This document shows positions 10,079 through 20,987 of a stretch of DNA of 64,000 bases, one piece after another. Position 1 is the first letter of the stretch; the number at the start of each line of letters is the position of its first letter. The notes beneath the pieces are model-generated. The model worked only from the letters and a program-made list of their open reading frames with translations, had not been told where the DNA came from and searched no databases. The DNA lies in assembly GCF_910592395.1 (NCBI RefSeq), contig NC_088310.1:17059501-17123500 (forward strand), in the 5' to 3' direction. The translations under genes were made by a program, and so were the position numbers. The stretch comes from Lineus longissimus (Eukaryota > Nemertea > Pilidiophora > Heteronemertea > Lineidae).

Positions 10079-11140
10079 ATGAAGACAATAAATGCGACAA
10101 TGGAGGACCTTTTAGATACCGCCACTGCAACAGCACCACTAGAACTGGTGAAGTGCCTTTCTGGATACAGAATGAAGCCTTTTAACACTGCTGCAATATA
10201 TCTTCGCTTCATCCTTAATGTGCCGTTGACGCTGATGATAACATCAGTTGGTCTGATTGGGAATTGTTTGGCTTTTATCGTCATTGGTCGCGAGCGGCCT
10301 TATACATCAACTTCGATTTTTCTCCAAACAATGGCCGTGGCCGACAGTGTGACTTTGGTAGCGTGGTTTTTACGGGAGACCATGAGACAAATAAACTACT
10401 TTGTAGTTTTAATCACCACGTATATGGAATTCTATAATGAGGCGTTTATGTATATCAGACCCGTGATGTGGTTTAGCAAAACAGTCTCCGTCTACGTCAC
10501 CGTATGCGTGGCAGTCGAGCGGTTCATAGCTGTCTGTAGACCGTTAAAGGCGGCTTCGGTTTGTACCAGAAGGAACGCGTATATCGCTGTTGGCTGTGTG
10601 CTCAGCTTTGCGTTCACTTATCGCCTGCCGATACGATTCGGCTACACGGTCAACTATCGTTACGACCCTTGCATTGGGAGAATGAGACCAAAGTGGGGCC
10701 GTTCAGAGCTAGGTAAAAATCCAATTTTCGATATTGTTTACGACAATATCCTTACAGTAATACTAGATGCAGCTTTACCAATCATACTCCTGACGGTCAT
10801 CACATACTCTGTGCTCACAGCACTGAGATACTCAAGGATGAAAATGTCTGAAGGGTTAATCCGTGAAACCCGAAATATAGGAACGAATTCGGCCACAACA
10901 AGGGTGATGTCGGTGGTGATAGTGTTTATAATACTAGAAACACCAGGGGCTGCATATGAAATAGTCAGAATACTCGACGACTACTCATCGGTAGATATAG
11001 ACTATAACTGGGTTAGCCCTTTTTATTCAATTTGCCGTTTTTTGTCAGTATCCAATTGCTTCGTTAATTTCTTTATTTATTGTGCGACTGGGAAACGCTT
11101 CAGGAGAGGTGTAATGGAACAGTTTCGCGGAAGAAAGTAG
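10079..11140 (+). CDS. Rhodopsin-class GPCR, peptide-receptor-like, intact copy E
   Basis: Single-exon 353-residue receptor starting MKTINATMED, with a glycosylation sequon NAT at residues 5-7. TM1 carries GN (61-62), TM2 has Asp89 in AVADS, TM3 ends in ERF (147-149) in place of DRY, TM5 has Pro234, TM6 ends LETPGA where CWxP is usual, and TM7 has NFFIY (330-334) in place of NPxxY. The ERF/NFFIY pair is seen in invertebrate FMRFamide-receptor-like GPCRs. The basic tail is short (FRRGVMEQFRGRK). The start is chosen because all copies share it. It differs from K and O in the N-terminus (LLDTATATAPLELVK) and ECL3 (DYNWVSP). It lacks the TATA block of its relatives, so its expression is uncertain. 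The ligand cannot be read from sequence. Confidence 0.88.
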   Translation: MKTINATMEDLLDTATATAPLELVKCLSGYRMKPFNTAAIYLRFILNVPLTLMITSVGLIGNCLAFIVIGRERPYTSTSIFLQTMAVADSVTLVAWFLRETMRQINYFVVLITTYMEFYNEAFMYIRPVMWFSKTVSVYVTVCVAVERFIAVCRPLKAASVCTRRNAYIAVGCVLSFAFTYRLPIRFGYTVNYRYDPCIGRMRPKWGRSELGKNPIFDIVYDNILTVILDAALPIILLTVITYSVLTALRYSRMKMSEGLIRETRNIGTNSATTRVMSVVIVFIILETPGAAYEIVRILDDYSSVDIDYNWVSPFYSICRFLSVSNCFVNFFIYCATGKRFRRGVMEQFRGRK

Positions 11141-11446
11141 GTCAATAACGTGAATTTCATTCACTGCTTCTGTTTTATTTGGTTCAGCACCCCGTTCGAA
11201 TTAGTGGAATCGAGCTAATTCCAAGCGCGTTTTGGGTTTTCAACAAGACATGCAAGATCCTGTCCGAACGTATAAATTAGATATTGATTAAATATAGAAA
11301 TATACAATTAATGGGCATTATTTCAATTTCTTATAAACCTGACATCAACATTGAGCCACACTTTTTCAATAGTGAATCCGACTTCAATATTGAATTGCGA
11401 CTTCAATATTGAAATTAGATTTCAGTATTGAAGTTCAATATTGAAG
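11141..11446. other. 3' flank of copy E with CAATATTGA inverted repeat
   Basis: No gene. The first 140 bp match the flank after H, K and L. From about 11310 to 11448 it is rich in CAATATTGA motifs that can fold back, a relative of the 599-785 element. Receptor-derived sequence of fragment F begins immediately after it. Confidence 0.6.
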
Positions 11447-11700
11447 TCGGACTCAACAGCCAGGGTGTTGTCGGTGGTGATACTATTTATACTACTAGAA
11501 ATTCGAGGGGCAGCAAATGAAACAGTCAGAATACTTGATGACTACTCCTCTGTAGATATAGAAAACAACTGGAGCAGTCCTATTTGTTTGATCTGCCGTT
11601 TTTTGTCAATATCCAATCGCATTGTCAATTGCTTGTGCGACTGGGAAACGGTTCAGGAGAAGTGTAATGGCACCATTTCGGGTCGCAGGATACTGGATGG
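11447..11700 (+). pseudogene. GPCR C-terminal fragment F
   Basis: Begins in the third intracellular loop (TARVLSVV) and runs through TM6, ECL3 (DDYSSVDIENNWSSP) and TM7 to GGTTCAGGAGAAG. A deletion in TM7 near 11635 breaks the frame. No 5' part exists. Sister fragments I and M have the same breakpoint and the same neighbouring inverted repeat, so truncation came before the block duplication. Confidence 0.85.
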
Positions 11701-12834
11701 TGGTTCTAAATAAAACCATCAGCCGATACCCAGCATAACGTATTTTTACCCCTCCAGTATGGCTCGAGAGGTTGGGGATCTTGACCTTGTAGATTAGTTA
11801 TTATACCATAGGGACTGTCAGTCGTTCAACAGAGAGATGAACCAACTCAAAGGTTTGATATAGGTTTCTAAATGATTATTAGGAAAAATCACATTCTTGG
11901 GAAATATCAATAGAATAAGGAACTTGAGTTACACCAGAGAGAAGACGGGATATGGCCTACCTTGGGCACGGGGTCATATCAGGAACGGGAACCATTTAGC
12001 ATTCAGAATCACAAGCTGAAGAATAATCAGAAATTAGGATATACCTTAAAAATCACGGCCCGCGTCCCTGATATGTGTCCATTGCCTAGGATGGACGAAG
12101 AGAAAAAGCCACGTTCCCTGCTGAAGTTAGTGGGCAATATGCTACCCCTTGAAAGTCAAACATGCATCAGATCATCGGAAAGGACCAATCACAAATTGCC
12201 AACATTGGATGATAAGCTCATGATCAACAAAATATGTTGTCATCTCATGATTAATGGGGTAATCGTACGTTTGGTAACCTTGACGGACGACAGATTGGCT
12301 CTCATAAATTTCTAACCACGTGTCTGGGGCCATATTTATGAAAGGCTCGCAAAGTTTGCGGGCATGCAAAGCAGTCGCAAAGCCATATTTCATATTTATG
12401 AAAGCCTTGCATCGCAAAAACCGCGCAGATTTTAGCGACAACGCAGAATTATCACAACGCAGAATTATCACAACGTTTGCGTGGTATTTACAAAAGCCTC
12501 ATCGCAAAATTTGAAACCCGAAAACCACTTCGCAAACTGCCCAATATTTTCGGGAGCTCCTAAGCGCCCGCTAACTTTGCGAGCCCACCAAAATTCTGTT
12601 GTTTTTTCGGATGTTTTGATTAATAATTGTGTCCCTCTATCAAGTCATTGTGCCACACTTGCTAAAGCATGGTTTGTATGCTTTCTTGCTAATTTGTCAT
12701 TTAACCTCTTAAAGGGACAATATAGGCAGCAGCTGGGCAGGCAAGATAAAGTTAAACAAAAAGCCGCCAATAGGGGCCTCTCACATCTCACGGTAGGTCG
12801 AAATGATTCACACTTGTACGAGGGATATATTGAT
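11701..12834. other. Spacer between fragments F and G
   Basis: No convincing gene. A region near 11850-12210 recurs at 16690-17040 and 29610-29960 with a partly open frame (11962-12315), probably chance. From 12331 to about 12575 is a GC-richer block with inverted GCTCGCAAAGT motifs at its ends. From 12713 a dispersed repeat runs to the fragment G start codon. Confidence 0.55.
12713..12834 (+). repeat. Dispersed repeat (GGGACAATATAGGCAGCAGC family), copy before G
   Basis: About 120 bp starting GGGACAATATAGGCAG and containing GGCAAGATAAAGTTA and AATAGGGGCCTCTCAC. Copies occur at 17536-17656, 30461-30581, 59637-59765, 60145-60240 and inverted at 60846-60915. It ends right before the fragment G ATG, where receptor homology starts. 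Confidence 0.75.
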
Positions 12835-13130
12835 ATGAATACAATAAATGCGACAATGGAAGGCCTTTTTTAACGGTCACTGCCACTGCCACAGCACCAC
12901 CAGAACTGGTGAAGTGCCTTTCCAGATACAGAATGAAGCCTTTTAACAGTGCTAAAAGATATCTTCGCTTCATCCTTCATGTGCCGTTGGCACTTATGAT
13001 AACACCACTTGGTCTGATTGGAAATAGTTTGGTTTTATCGTCGAGATGTTTATTGCTGTCTGCAGACCGTTAAAAACAGCTTCGGTTTGTACCAAAGGAA
13101 CCGTGTGTTTCGCTATTGGCTGTGTGCCAA
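12835..13130 (+). pseudogene. GPCR 5' fragment G with internal deletion
   Basis: Starts MNTINATMEG and hits a TAA after 12 codons because of an altered T run. DNA homology continues to the end of TM1, then jumps from TTTTATCGTC straight to GAGATGTTTATTGCTGTCTG, the start of ICL2. About 230 bp covering TM2 and TM3 are missing, joined at a short GTC shared by both edges. Homology fades in TM4 near 13130. Fragments J and N have the identical junction. Confidence 0.85.
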
Positions 13131-14204
13131 ATGTCTTGTTTTAACTGAGAATGCCTCGTTTTCGTGGGATGTATGGTTCCCCTCTCAACCCGTGGTATTC
13201 CATGGAAACCTAAGTGAAAACATCATGGCTGTGCCCAGAACCGAATCATGAAAAAAAATCTCAAATAGAAGAGGTTTTCACTTGAACAGTGGCGATTCCA
13301 CCTCTCTCGGCGTAAGAGTTTGAAAGAGCCTTGTTTCGAGAATAATTCATAGGCGAATTCGGGAGCAACATTATTGACCAACATTATTTTAGTTTTCGCA
13401 TCGAATACAAATATATTATTCCAAAAAAATATTGAAACTTATATATAATTTAAGCTATTGAATTTTGTAGCGGGTAATATGCCGTAGTGGATGCGCCAGC
13501 AATATGCATGTTTGACCATAAGAAGTTATGGAGAAAAAATATCCCCTTTTCTGCAGTGAATATTTTGAGTTGGTAGATAGATCTTGAGTCTGTAACTTCG
13601 TTTTCAAAGTTTGTACAGTGCCCTCATTATCTCCCCATGGACAATGATAGACAGAAAATATTAACCCCAAGGCGCTATTTAGTGTTTTGATAACTTCTCT
13701 ACAAAGAATAAAAAACGGCAGCACGATCGGTTTGTAAATTGATGCGACTACTGCAAAAATTAGAAATCAATTTAACTTTTTCTGACAATCAATGTGTATA
13801 TATGCAATGCGAGGCTTTGGTCACATCCCACATGACTAATAGCGTAACCTGATAAAATTCATTTTATCATTATTCTTCAGCGTTCGCGCTGTACTTGGAT
13901 GTGTTATTCTCTAGGTATAGTATTCGCGTTTCATGCAAGGCAGGATGCGCGTTTTCACGTGCCACTACGATATGCGCAAGTTGGGTTAATTGACCTGGTG
14001 ACTTCTTTTTTGGCGAGAGGAAGTGTCCACGGAAGCGAATCATGTTTATCACTTGCTGGGGTCGTTTGGTTGCCCAGGCATGAACAACAGCTACCAGGAA
14101 CCTCGGTTTTACGTCTCATTCGAAGGACGGTAGAGAGCAAGAAATTTTACTACACATGTAGTTGTTCCTTTAAACCCACCATTGTTCATCCAAATATTCA
14201 ATCC

Positions 14205-14272
14205 TTGGTTCTCCCGGGATCGAACCCAGGCCTTATTGCATGCAGCCACCCGTGTTGCTCTAAAGTTCCTTA
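14205..14272 (-). repeat. tRNA-like (box B) segment upstream of copy H
   Basis: Minus-strand GGTTCGATCCCGGG box B; same SINE-like segment as before the other copies. Confidence 0.4.
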
Positions 14273-14303
14273 CTTATTCATGAGAGGTCACGACTAGGAA
14301 AAG

Positions 14304-14409
14304 CTGATAGATCGATGCCAAAGTGATGTGATCCTGACAATACTTTGGACATCGATCGGTCAGGTTTTGGTCCGTGAAGAGTCATCTGATGTCTCTTCAC
14401 GGACCAAAA
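14304..14409. repeat. Intact double palindrome upstream of copy H
   Basis: The first inverted repeat runs from 14304 to about 14363. The second has arms 14365-14386 and 14388-14409 with a one-base centre and one arm mismatch. Confidence 0.8.
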
Positions 14410-14735
14410 GGGACGCAACCTGGTTGGATATTTCGGGTGGGCTTAAAAATCTCACAATAGGTATTGAGCGATAATTCATGCACTCTATAATCGATTACAT
14501 TATCATTTATCGATAGACAGCATGGGATGTCGTTTTAATTAACCCTCTTTAGTCTAACGGTCTCTCATACACTCAGAATAAGATTGAACAGAACTTACGA
14601 TTAAATCAAAACTTTCAACTAAATTAAAAGTATCCTCATATACATGTTCATGCTCCCAGTAATAATCTGTTGTAGTCAAAGTTATTTTTGACCATTACCT
14701 TCAAAGTTCTTAAGGTCCCCCCCCCCCAACCCCGA

Positions 14736-14741
14736 TATAAA
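14736..14741 (+). promoter_or_regulatory. TATA box of copy H
   Basis: TATAAA after a poly-C run, 180 bp before the ATG at 14916, matching the family layout. Confidence 0.5.
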
Positions 14742-14915
14742 GGGATATTGACCGTTTAAGCCAAAAGTCGAAAAGATGACTTGTGATTTAGTGCTCATTG
14801 TACGACATGTCGAATGATTGATTCGGTCAAATGATGACTGTCAGTGTGGTACCAACTGGCGAATTACTTGGAAGTGTACCAAAGCATTCGAGTTAAGATG
14901 CTCTTTCATAGACAA

Positions 14916-15977
14916 ATGAAGACAATAAATGCGACAATGGAGGACCTTTTTAATACCGCGACTACAACAGCACCACCAGAAATTGTGGAGTGCCTTTCCG
15001 GATACAGAATGAAGCCTTTTAACAGTGCTAGAAGATATCTTCGCTTCATCTTAAATGTGCCGTTGACGCTTATGATAACACCGCTTGGTCTGATTGGGAA
15101 TTGTTTGGCTTTTATTGTCATCGGTCGTGAGCGGCCTTATACATCAACCTCGATTTTTCTCCAAACAATGACCGTTGCCGATAGCGTGACATTAGTGGCG
15201 TGGTTTTTACGGGAGACCACGAGAGGAATAAGTTATCATGTGGTTTCAATCAATACGTATATGTAATTTTATAATGAGGCGTTTATGTATATCAGACCCG
15301 TGATGTGGTTTAGTAAAACAGTCTCCGTCTACGTCACCGTATGCGTCGCAGTCGAGCGGTTCATAGCTGTCTGCAGACCGTTAAAGGCGGCTTCGGTTTG
15401 TACCAGAAGGAACGGGTATATCGCTGTTGGCTGTGTGCTAAGCTTTGCATTCACCTATCGCCTGCCGATACGATTTGGCTACACGGTCAACTATCGTTAC
15501 GACCCTTGCGTTGGGAGAAAGAGACCAAAGTGGGGCCATTCAGAGCTAGGTAATAATCCAATTTTCGATATTGTTTACGAGAATATCCTTACAGTAATAC
15601 TAGATGCAACTTTACCAATCATACTCCTGACGGTCATCACATACTCTGTGCTCACCACACTGAGAGACTCAAGGATGAAAATGTCAGAAGGTTTAGTACG
15701 TGACACCCAAAATATAGGAAAGAATTCGGCCACAATCAGGGTGATGTCGGTGGTGATAGCGTTTATAATACTAGAAACACCGGGGGCTGCATATGAAATA
15801 ATCAGAATACTCGAAAACTACTCATCGATAGATATAGACTACACATGGTACCATCTGTTTTATTCAATATTCCGTTTCTTGTCAATATCCAATTGCTTTG
15901 TTAATTTCTTTATTTATTGTGCGACTGGGAAACGCTTCAGGAGGGGTGTAATGGAACTGTTCCGCGGAAGAAAATAG
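14916..15977 (+). pseudogene. GPCR array copy H, full length with one nonsense codon
   Basis: Reads as a complete 353-residue receptor from MKTINATMED to FRGRK, except that codon 117 (15264-15266) is TAA where every relative has GAA, in the segment TYMEFYN of ECL1. The frame before and after the stop is the same, and all receptor motifs (ERF, NFFIY, Pro in TM5) are present. A TATA box and leader with an in-frame upstream ATG (14898) are kept. This is either a very recent pseudogene, a segregating null allele or a sequencing error. Its ECL3 (ENYSSIDIDYTWYHLFYSI) is distinct. Confidence 0.9.
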
Positions 15978-16263
15978 GTCAATAACGTGAATTTCATTCA
16001 CTGTTTCTGTTTTATTTGGTTCAGCAGACCATTCAGATTGGTGGAATCGAGCTAATTCCGAGCGCGTTTTGGGTTTTCAACAAGACATGCAAGATCCTGT
16101 CCGAACGTATCAATTAGATATTAATTAAATATAGAAATATACAATTAATGGGCATTATTTCAATTTCTTATAAACCTGACATCAACATTAAGCCGCACTT
16201 TTCAATAGTACATCCGACTTCAATATTGAATGGCGACTTCAATATTGAAGTTCAATATTGAAG
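15978..16263. other. 3' flank of copy H with CAATATTGA inverted repeat
   Basis: No gene. Near copy of the 11141-11446 region; the fold-back motifs lie at about 16142-16270 and lead into fragment I. Confidence 0.6.
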
Positions 16264-16517
16264 TCGGACTCAACAGCCAGGGTGTTGTCGGTGGTGATAC
16301 TATTTATACTACTAGAAATACGAGGGGCAGCAAATGAAACAGTCAGAATACTTGATGACTACTCTTCTGTAGATATAGACAACAACTGGAGCAGTCCTAT
16401 TTATTCGATTTGCCGTTTTTTGTCAATATCCAATCGCATCGTCAATTTCTTGTGTGACTCGGAAACGGTCCAGGAGAAGTGTAATGGCACCATTTCGGGT
16501 CGCAGGATACTGGATGG
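16264..16517 (+). pseudogene. GPCR C-terminal fragment I
   Basis: Same breakpoint and content as fragment F (TARVLSVV to the TM7 tail), with the TM7 frame broken near 16447. ECL3 reads DDYSSVDIDNNWSSPIYSI. Confidence 0.85.
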
Positions 16518-17656
16518 TAGTTCTAAATACAATAAGGTAAAACTATCAGCCGATACCCAGCATAACGTAACTTTGCCCCTCCAGTATAGCTCCAGAGGTT
16601 GTGGATCTTGACCTTGCTGATTAGTTACTATAGGGACTGCCAGTCGTTCAACAGAGAGATCTGAAAGAACCAACTCAAAGGTTTGATATAGGTTTCAAAA
16701 TGATTATTAGGAAAAATCACATTCTTGGGAAATATCAATAGAATAAAGAACTTGAGTTACACCAGAGAGAAGACGGGATATGGCCTACCTTGGGTACGGG
16801 GTCATATCAGGAACGGGAACAATTTAGCATTCAGAATCACAAGCTGAAGAAAAATCAGAAATCAGGATATACCTTAAAAACCACGTCCCACGTCCCTGAT
16901 ATGTGTCCATTGCCTAGGATGTTCAAAGAGAAAAAGCCACGTTCCCAACTGAAGTTAGTGGGCCATATGTTACCCCTTGAAAGTCAAACATGTCATCAGA
17001 TCATCGGGAAGGACCAATCACAAATTGCCAACATTGGATGATAAGCTCATGATCAACAAAATATGTTGTCATGTCATGATTAATGGGGTAATCGTACGTT
17101 TGGTAACCTTGACGGACACCAGATTGGCTCTCATAAATTTCTAACCACATGTCTGGGGCCATATTTATGAAACGCTCGCAATGTTGCGGGCACCCAAAGC
17201 AGTCGCAAAGCCATATTTCATATTTATGAAAGCCTTGTATCGCAAAACCGTGCAGATTTTAGCGACAACGCAGAATTACCACAACGCAAACGCAAGTTTG
17301 CGTGGTAATTTACAAAAGCCTCATCGCAAAATTTGAATCCCGCAAACCACTTCGCAAACAGCCCAATATTTTCGGGAGCTCCTAAGCGCCCGCTCACTTT
17401 GCGAGCCCACCAAAACTCTGTTGTTTTTTCGGATGTTTTGATTAATAATTGTGTCCCTCTATCAAGTCATTGTGCCACACTTGCTAAAGCATGGTTTGGA
17501 TGCTTTCTTGCTAATCTGTCATTTAACCTCTTAAAGGGACAATATAGGCAGCAGCTGGGCAGGCAAGATAAAGTTAAACAAAAAGCCGCCAATAGGGGCC
17601 TCTCACATCTCACGGTAGGTCGAAATGATTCACACTTGTACGAGGGATATATTGAT
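16518..17656. other. Spacer between fragments I and J
   Basis: No gene. Near duplicate of 11701-12834, ending with the dispersed repeat (17536-17656) immediately before the fragment J start codon. Confidence 0.6.
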
Positions 17657-17960
17657 ATGAATACAATAAATGCGACAATGGAGGACCTTTTTTAACGGCC
17701 ACTGCCACTGCCACAGCACCACCAGAACTGGTGAAGTGCCTTTCCGGATACAGAATGAAGCCTTTTAACAGTGCTAGAAGATATCTTCGCTTCATCCTTC
17801 ATGTGCCGTTGGCACTTATGATAACACCACTTGGTCTCATTGGAAATAGTTTGGTTTTATCGTCGAGATGTTTATTGCTGTCTGCAGACCGTTAAAAAAC
17901 AGCTTCGGTTTGTACCAAAGGAACCATGTGTTTCGCTATTGGCTGTGTGCCAAATGTCTT
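17657..17960 (+). pseudogene. GPCR 5' fragment J with internal deletion
   Basis: Same structure as fragment G: MNTINATMED, early TAA, TM1, then the TM1-to-ICL2 deletion junction. Fades in TM4. Confidence 0.85.
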
Positions 17961-18261
17961 GTTTTAACTGAGAATGCCTCGTTTTCGTGGGATGTATGGT
18001 TCCCCTCTCAACCCGTGGTATTCCGTGGAAAACTCAGTGAAAACATCATGGCTGTGCGCAGAACCGAATCATGAAAACAAATCTAAAATAGAAGTGGTTT
18101 TCACTTGAACAGTGGCGATTCCACCTCTCTCGGCGTAAGAGGTTGAAAGAGCCTTGTTTCGAGAATAATTCATAGGCGAATTCGGGAGCAACATTATTGA
18201 CCAACATTATTTTAGTTTTCACATCGAATACAAATATATTATTCCCAAAAAATATTGAAAA

Positions 18262-18652
18262 TTATATATAATTTAAGCTATTGAATTTTGTAGTGGGTAA
18301 TATGCCGTAGTGGATGCGCCAGCAATATGCATGTTTGACCATTAGAAGTTATGGAGAAAAAATATCCCCTTTTCTGCAGTGAGTATTTTGAGTTGGTAGA
18401 TAGATCTTGAGTCTGTAACTTCGTTTTCAAAGTTTGTACAGTGCCCTCATTATCTACCCATGGACAATGATAGACAGAAAATATTAACCCCAAGGCGCTA
18501 TTTAGTATTTCGAGAACTTCTCTACAGTGAAAAAAAAACTTATATATAATTTAAGCTATTGAATTTTGTAGCGGGTAATATGCCGTCGTGGATGCGCCAG
18601 CAATATGCATGTTTGACCATTAGAAGTTATGGAGAAAAAATATCCCCTTTTC
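18262..18652. repeat. Partial tandem duplication in the copy K spacer
   Basis: 18262-18374 and 18540-18652 are almost identical. The second copy then skips the TGCAGTGAG segment found after the first and joins GGCGCTATTTAGTGTTTC. It is absent from the other spacers, so it arose in this one only. Confidence 0.85.
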
Positions 18653-19191
18653 GGCGCTATTTAGTGTTTCGAGAACTTCTCTACAGTGAACAAAAAACGG
18701 CAGCACGATCGGTTTGTAAATAGATGCGACTATTGCGAAAACTAGAAATCAATTTAACTTTTTCTGACAATCAATGTGTGCATATGCAATGCGAGGCTTT
18801 GGTCACATCCCACATGCTTCAAGCATGTTTGAACTAATAGCATAACCTGATCAACTCATTTTATCATTATTCTTCAACGTTCGCGCTGCACTTGGATGTG
18901 TTATTCTCTAGGTATAGTATTCGCGTTTCATGGAAGGCAGGATGCGCGTTTTTACGTGCCACTACAATATGCGCCAGTTGGGTTAATTGGCCTGGTGACT
19001 CCTTCTTTGGCGAGAAGTGTCCACGGAAGCGAATTATGTTTATCACATGCTGGGGTCGTTTGCTTGCCCTGGCATAAACAACAGCTACCAGGAACATCGG
19101 TTTTACGTCTCATTCGAAGGACAGCACAGAGCAAGGAATTTTACTGGTTGTTCCTTGAAACCCACCATTGTTCATCCAAATAGACTACTCT

Positions 19192-19258
19192 TGGTTCTCC
19201 CCGGGATCGAACCCGGACCTTATTGCATGCAGCCACCCGTGTTGCTCTAAAGCTCCTT
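19192..19258 (-). repeat. tRNA-like (box B) segment upstream of copy K
   Basis: Minus-strand CCGGGTTCGATCCCGGG (19200-19216 in plus coordinates), perfect T-stem; no full cloverleaf. Confidence 0.4.
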
Positions 19259-19314
19259 ACTTATTCATGAGAAGTCACGCCATTGGAGATGCACCGATAT
19301 ACGGCTGGGAAAAG

Positions 19315-19420
19315 CTGACAGATCGATGCCAAAGTGATGTGGTCCTGACAATACTTTGGACATCGATCGGTCAGGTTTTGGTTCGTGAAGAGACATCAGA
19401 TGTCTCTTCACGGACCAAAA
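19315..19420. repeat. Intact double palindrome upstream of copy K
   Basis: First inverted repeat 19315-19374. Second with arms 19376-19397 and 19399-19420 and a one-base centre in GACATCAGATGTC. Confidence 0.8.
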
Positions 19421-19740
19421 GGGATGCAACCTCGTTGGATATATCGAATGGGCTTAAAAATCTCACAATAGGTAATGAGCGATAATTCATGCACTCTATA
19501 ATCGATTACATTATCATTTATATTTAGACCGCATAGGATGTCGTTTTTATTAACCCTCTTTAGTCTCGCGGTCACTCATACACTCGGAATAAAATTGAAC
19601 AGAACTTACGATTAAATCAAAACTTTCAACAAAATTAAAAGTATCCTCATATACATGTACATGGTCCCAGTTATAATTTGTTGTGGTCAAAGCTATTTTT
19701 TGGCTATTACCTTCAAAGTTCGAAAGGTTTTTTAGCCCCC

Positions 19741-19748
19741 TATATGAA
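19741..19748 (+). promoter_or_regulatory. Altered TATA box of copy K (TATATGAA)
   Basis: At the TATA position of the other copies, copies K and O both read CCCCCTATATGAAGG, with a shorter C run. It is 185 bp before the ATG at 19926. Weaker match to a TATA box. Confidence 0.4.
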
Positions 19749-19925
19749 GGGATGTTGACTGTCTTAGCCAAAAGTCGAAAAGATGACTTGTGATATAGTG
19801 CTCATTGTATGACATGTCAAATGTTTTTATTCGGTCAAATGATGACTGTCAGTATGGTACCAACTGACGAATTACTTTGAAGTGTATCGAACTATTCCAA
19901 TTAAAAGATGCTCTTTAATAGACAA

Positions 19926-20987
19926 ATGAAGACAATAAATGCGACAATGGAGGACCTTTTTAATACCGCGACGGCAACAGCACCACCAGAAATTTTGAAG
20001 TGTCTGGCCGGATACAGAATGAAGCCTTTAAACAGTGCTAGAAGATATATTCACTTTATCCTTCATGTGCCGTTGACGCTCATGATAACACCACTTGGAC
20101 TGATTGGGAATTGTTTGGCTTTTGTCGTCATTGGTCGTGAGCGGCCTTATACATCAACCTCGATTTTTCTCCAAACAATGGCCGTAGCCGATAGCGTGAC
20201 ATTGGTGGCGTGGTTTTTACGGGAGACCACTAGAGGAATAAACTACTTTGTGGTTTTAATCACCACCTATATGGAATTTTATAATGAGGCGTTTATGTAT
20301 ATCAGACCCCTGATGTGGTTTAGCAAAACAGTCTCCGTCTACGTCACCATATGCGTCGCAGTCGAGCGGTTCATAGCTGTCTGCAGACCGTTAAAGGCAG
20401 CTTCGGTTTGTACCAGAAGGAACGCGTATATCGCTGTTGGCTGTGTGCTCAGCTTTGCATTCACCTATCGCCTGCCGATACGATTTGGCTACACGGTCAA
20501 CTATCGTTACGACCCTTGCGTTGGGAGAATGAGACCAAAGTGGGGCCGTTCAGAGCTAGGTAAAAATCCAATTTTCGATATTGTTTACGAGAATACCCTT
20601 ACAGTAATACTAGATGCAACTTTACCAATCATACTCTTGACGGTCATCACATACTCTGTGCTCACCACACTGAGAGACTCAAGGATGAAAATGTCAGAAG
20701 GTTTAGTCCGTGACACCCGAAATATACAAACGAATTCGGCCACAGTCAGGGTGATGTCGGTGGTGATAGTGTTTATCATACTAGAAACACCAGGGGCTGC
20801 AAATGAAATAGTCAGAATACTCGACGACTACTCATCGATAGATATCGACTACACATGGTACGATCCGTTTTATTCAATAATCCGTTTCTTGTCAATATCC
20901 AATTGCTTTGTTAATTTCTTTATTTATTGTGCGACTGGGAAACGCTTCAGGAGAGGTGTAATGGAACTGTTCCGCGGAAGAAAATAG
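19926..20987 (+). CDS. Rhodopsin-class GPCR, peptide-receptor-like, intact copy K
   Basis: Complete 353-residue single-exon receptor. Approximate membrane segments: TM1 45-69, TM2 78-98, TM3 124-146, TM4 166-184, TM5 224-248, TM6 273-295, TM7 316-336. Key residues are Asn62, Asp89, Glu147-Arg148-Phe149, Pro234, Pro289 and Asn330-Phe331-Phe332-Ile333-Tyr334. Missing relative to typical class A: the TM3 Cys that pairs with ECL2 (ECL2 Cys198 is present), the TM4 Trp, and the TM6 Trp (Glu287 instead). An in-frame ATG six codons upstream (19908) exists also in O and H, but the family-wide start is 19926. Probable role: Gq/Gi-type signalling from a peptide or environmental ligand; the ligand is unknown. 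Nearly identical to O outside the TM6/ECL3 patch. Confidence 0.9.
   Translation: MKTINATMEDLFNTATATAPPEILKCLAGYRMKPLNSARRYIHFILHVPLTLMITPLGLIGNCLAFVVIGRERPYTSTSIFLQTMAVADSVTLVAWFLRETTRGINYFVVLITTYMEFYNEAFMYIRPLMWFSKTVSVYVTICVAVERFIAVCRPLKAASVCTRRNAYIAVGCVLSFAFTYRLPIRFGYTVNYRYDPCVGRMRPKWGRSELGKNPIFDIVYENTLTVILDATLPIILLTVITYSVLTTLRDSRMKMSEGLVRDTRNIQTNSATVRVMSVVIVFIILETPGAANEIVRILDDYSSIDIDYTWYDPFYSIIRFLSISNCFVNFFIYCATGKRFRRGVMELFRGRK

Larger units (their letters stand above)
13131..14915. other. Spacer upstream of copy H
   Basis: No gene. It has the AGTGGCGATT block (13288), the ATTGAATTTT/ATGCCG block, a tRNA-like segment (14205-14272), the intact double palindrome (14304-14409), and a poly-C run and TATA box (14736-14741). 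Confidence 0.7.
17961..19925. other. Spacer upstream of copy K, with partial tandem duplication
   Basis: No gene. A 113-bp stretch (18262-18374) is repeated at 18540-18652, 278 bp further on, and the following GGCGCTATTTAGT block is repeated too. Then come a tRNA-like segment (19192-19258), the intact double palindrome (19315-19420), and a weak TATA-like TATATGAA at 19741. Confidence 0.7.

Noticed and set aside
11962-12315. Open frame also present at 16790-17041 and 29619-29960
   Set aside because: The three copies differ by stops and shifts and encode no recognisable domain; treated as spacer DNA.
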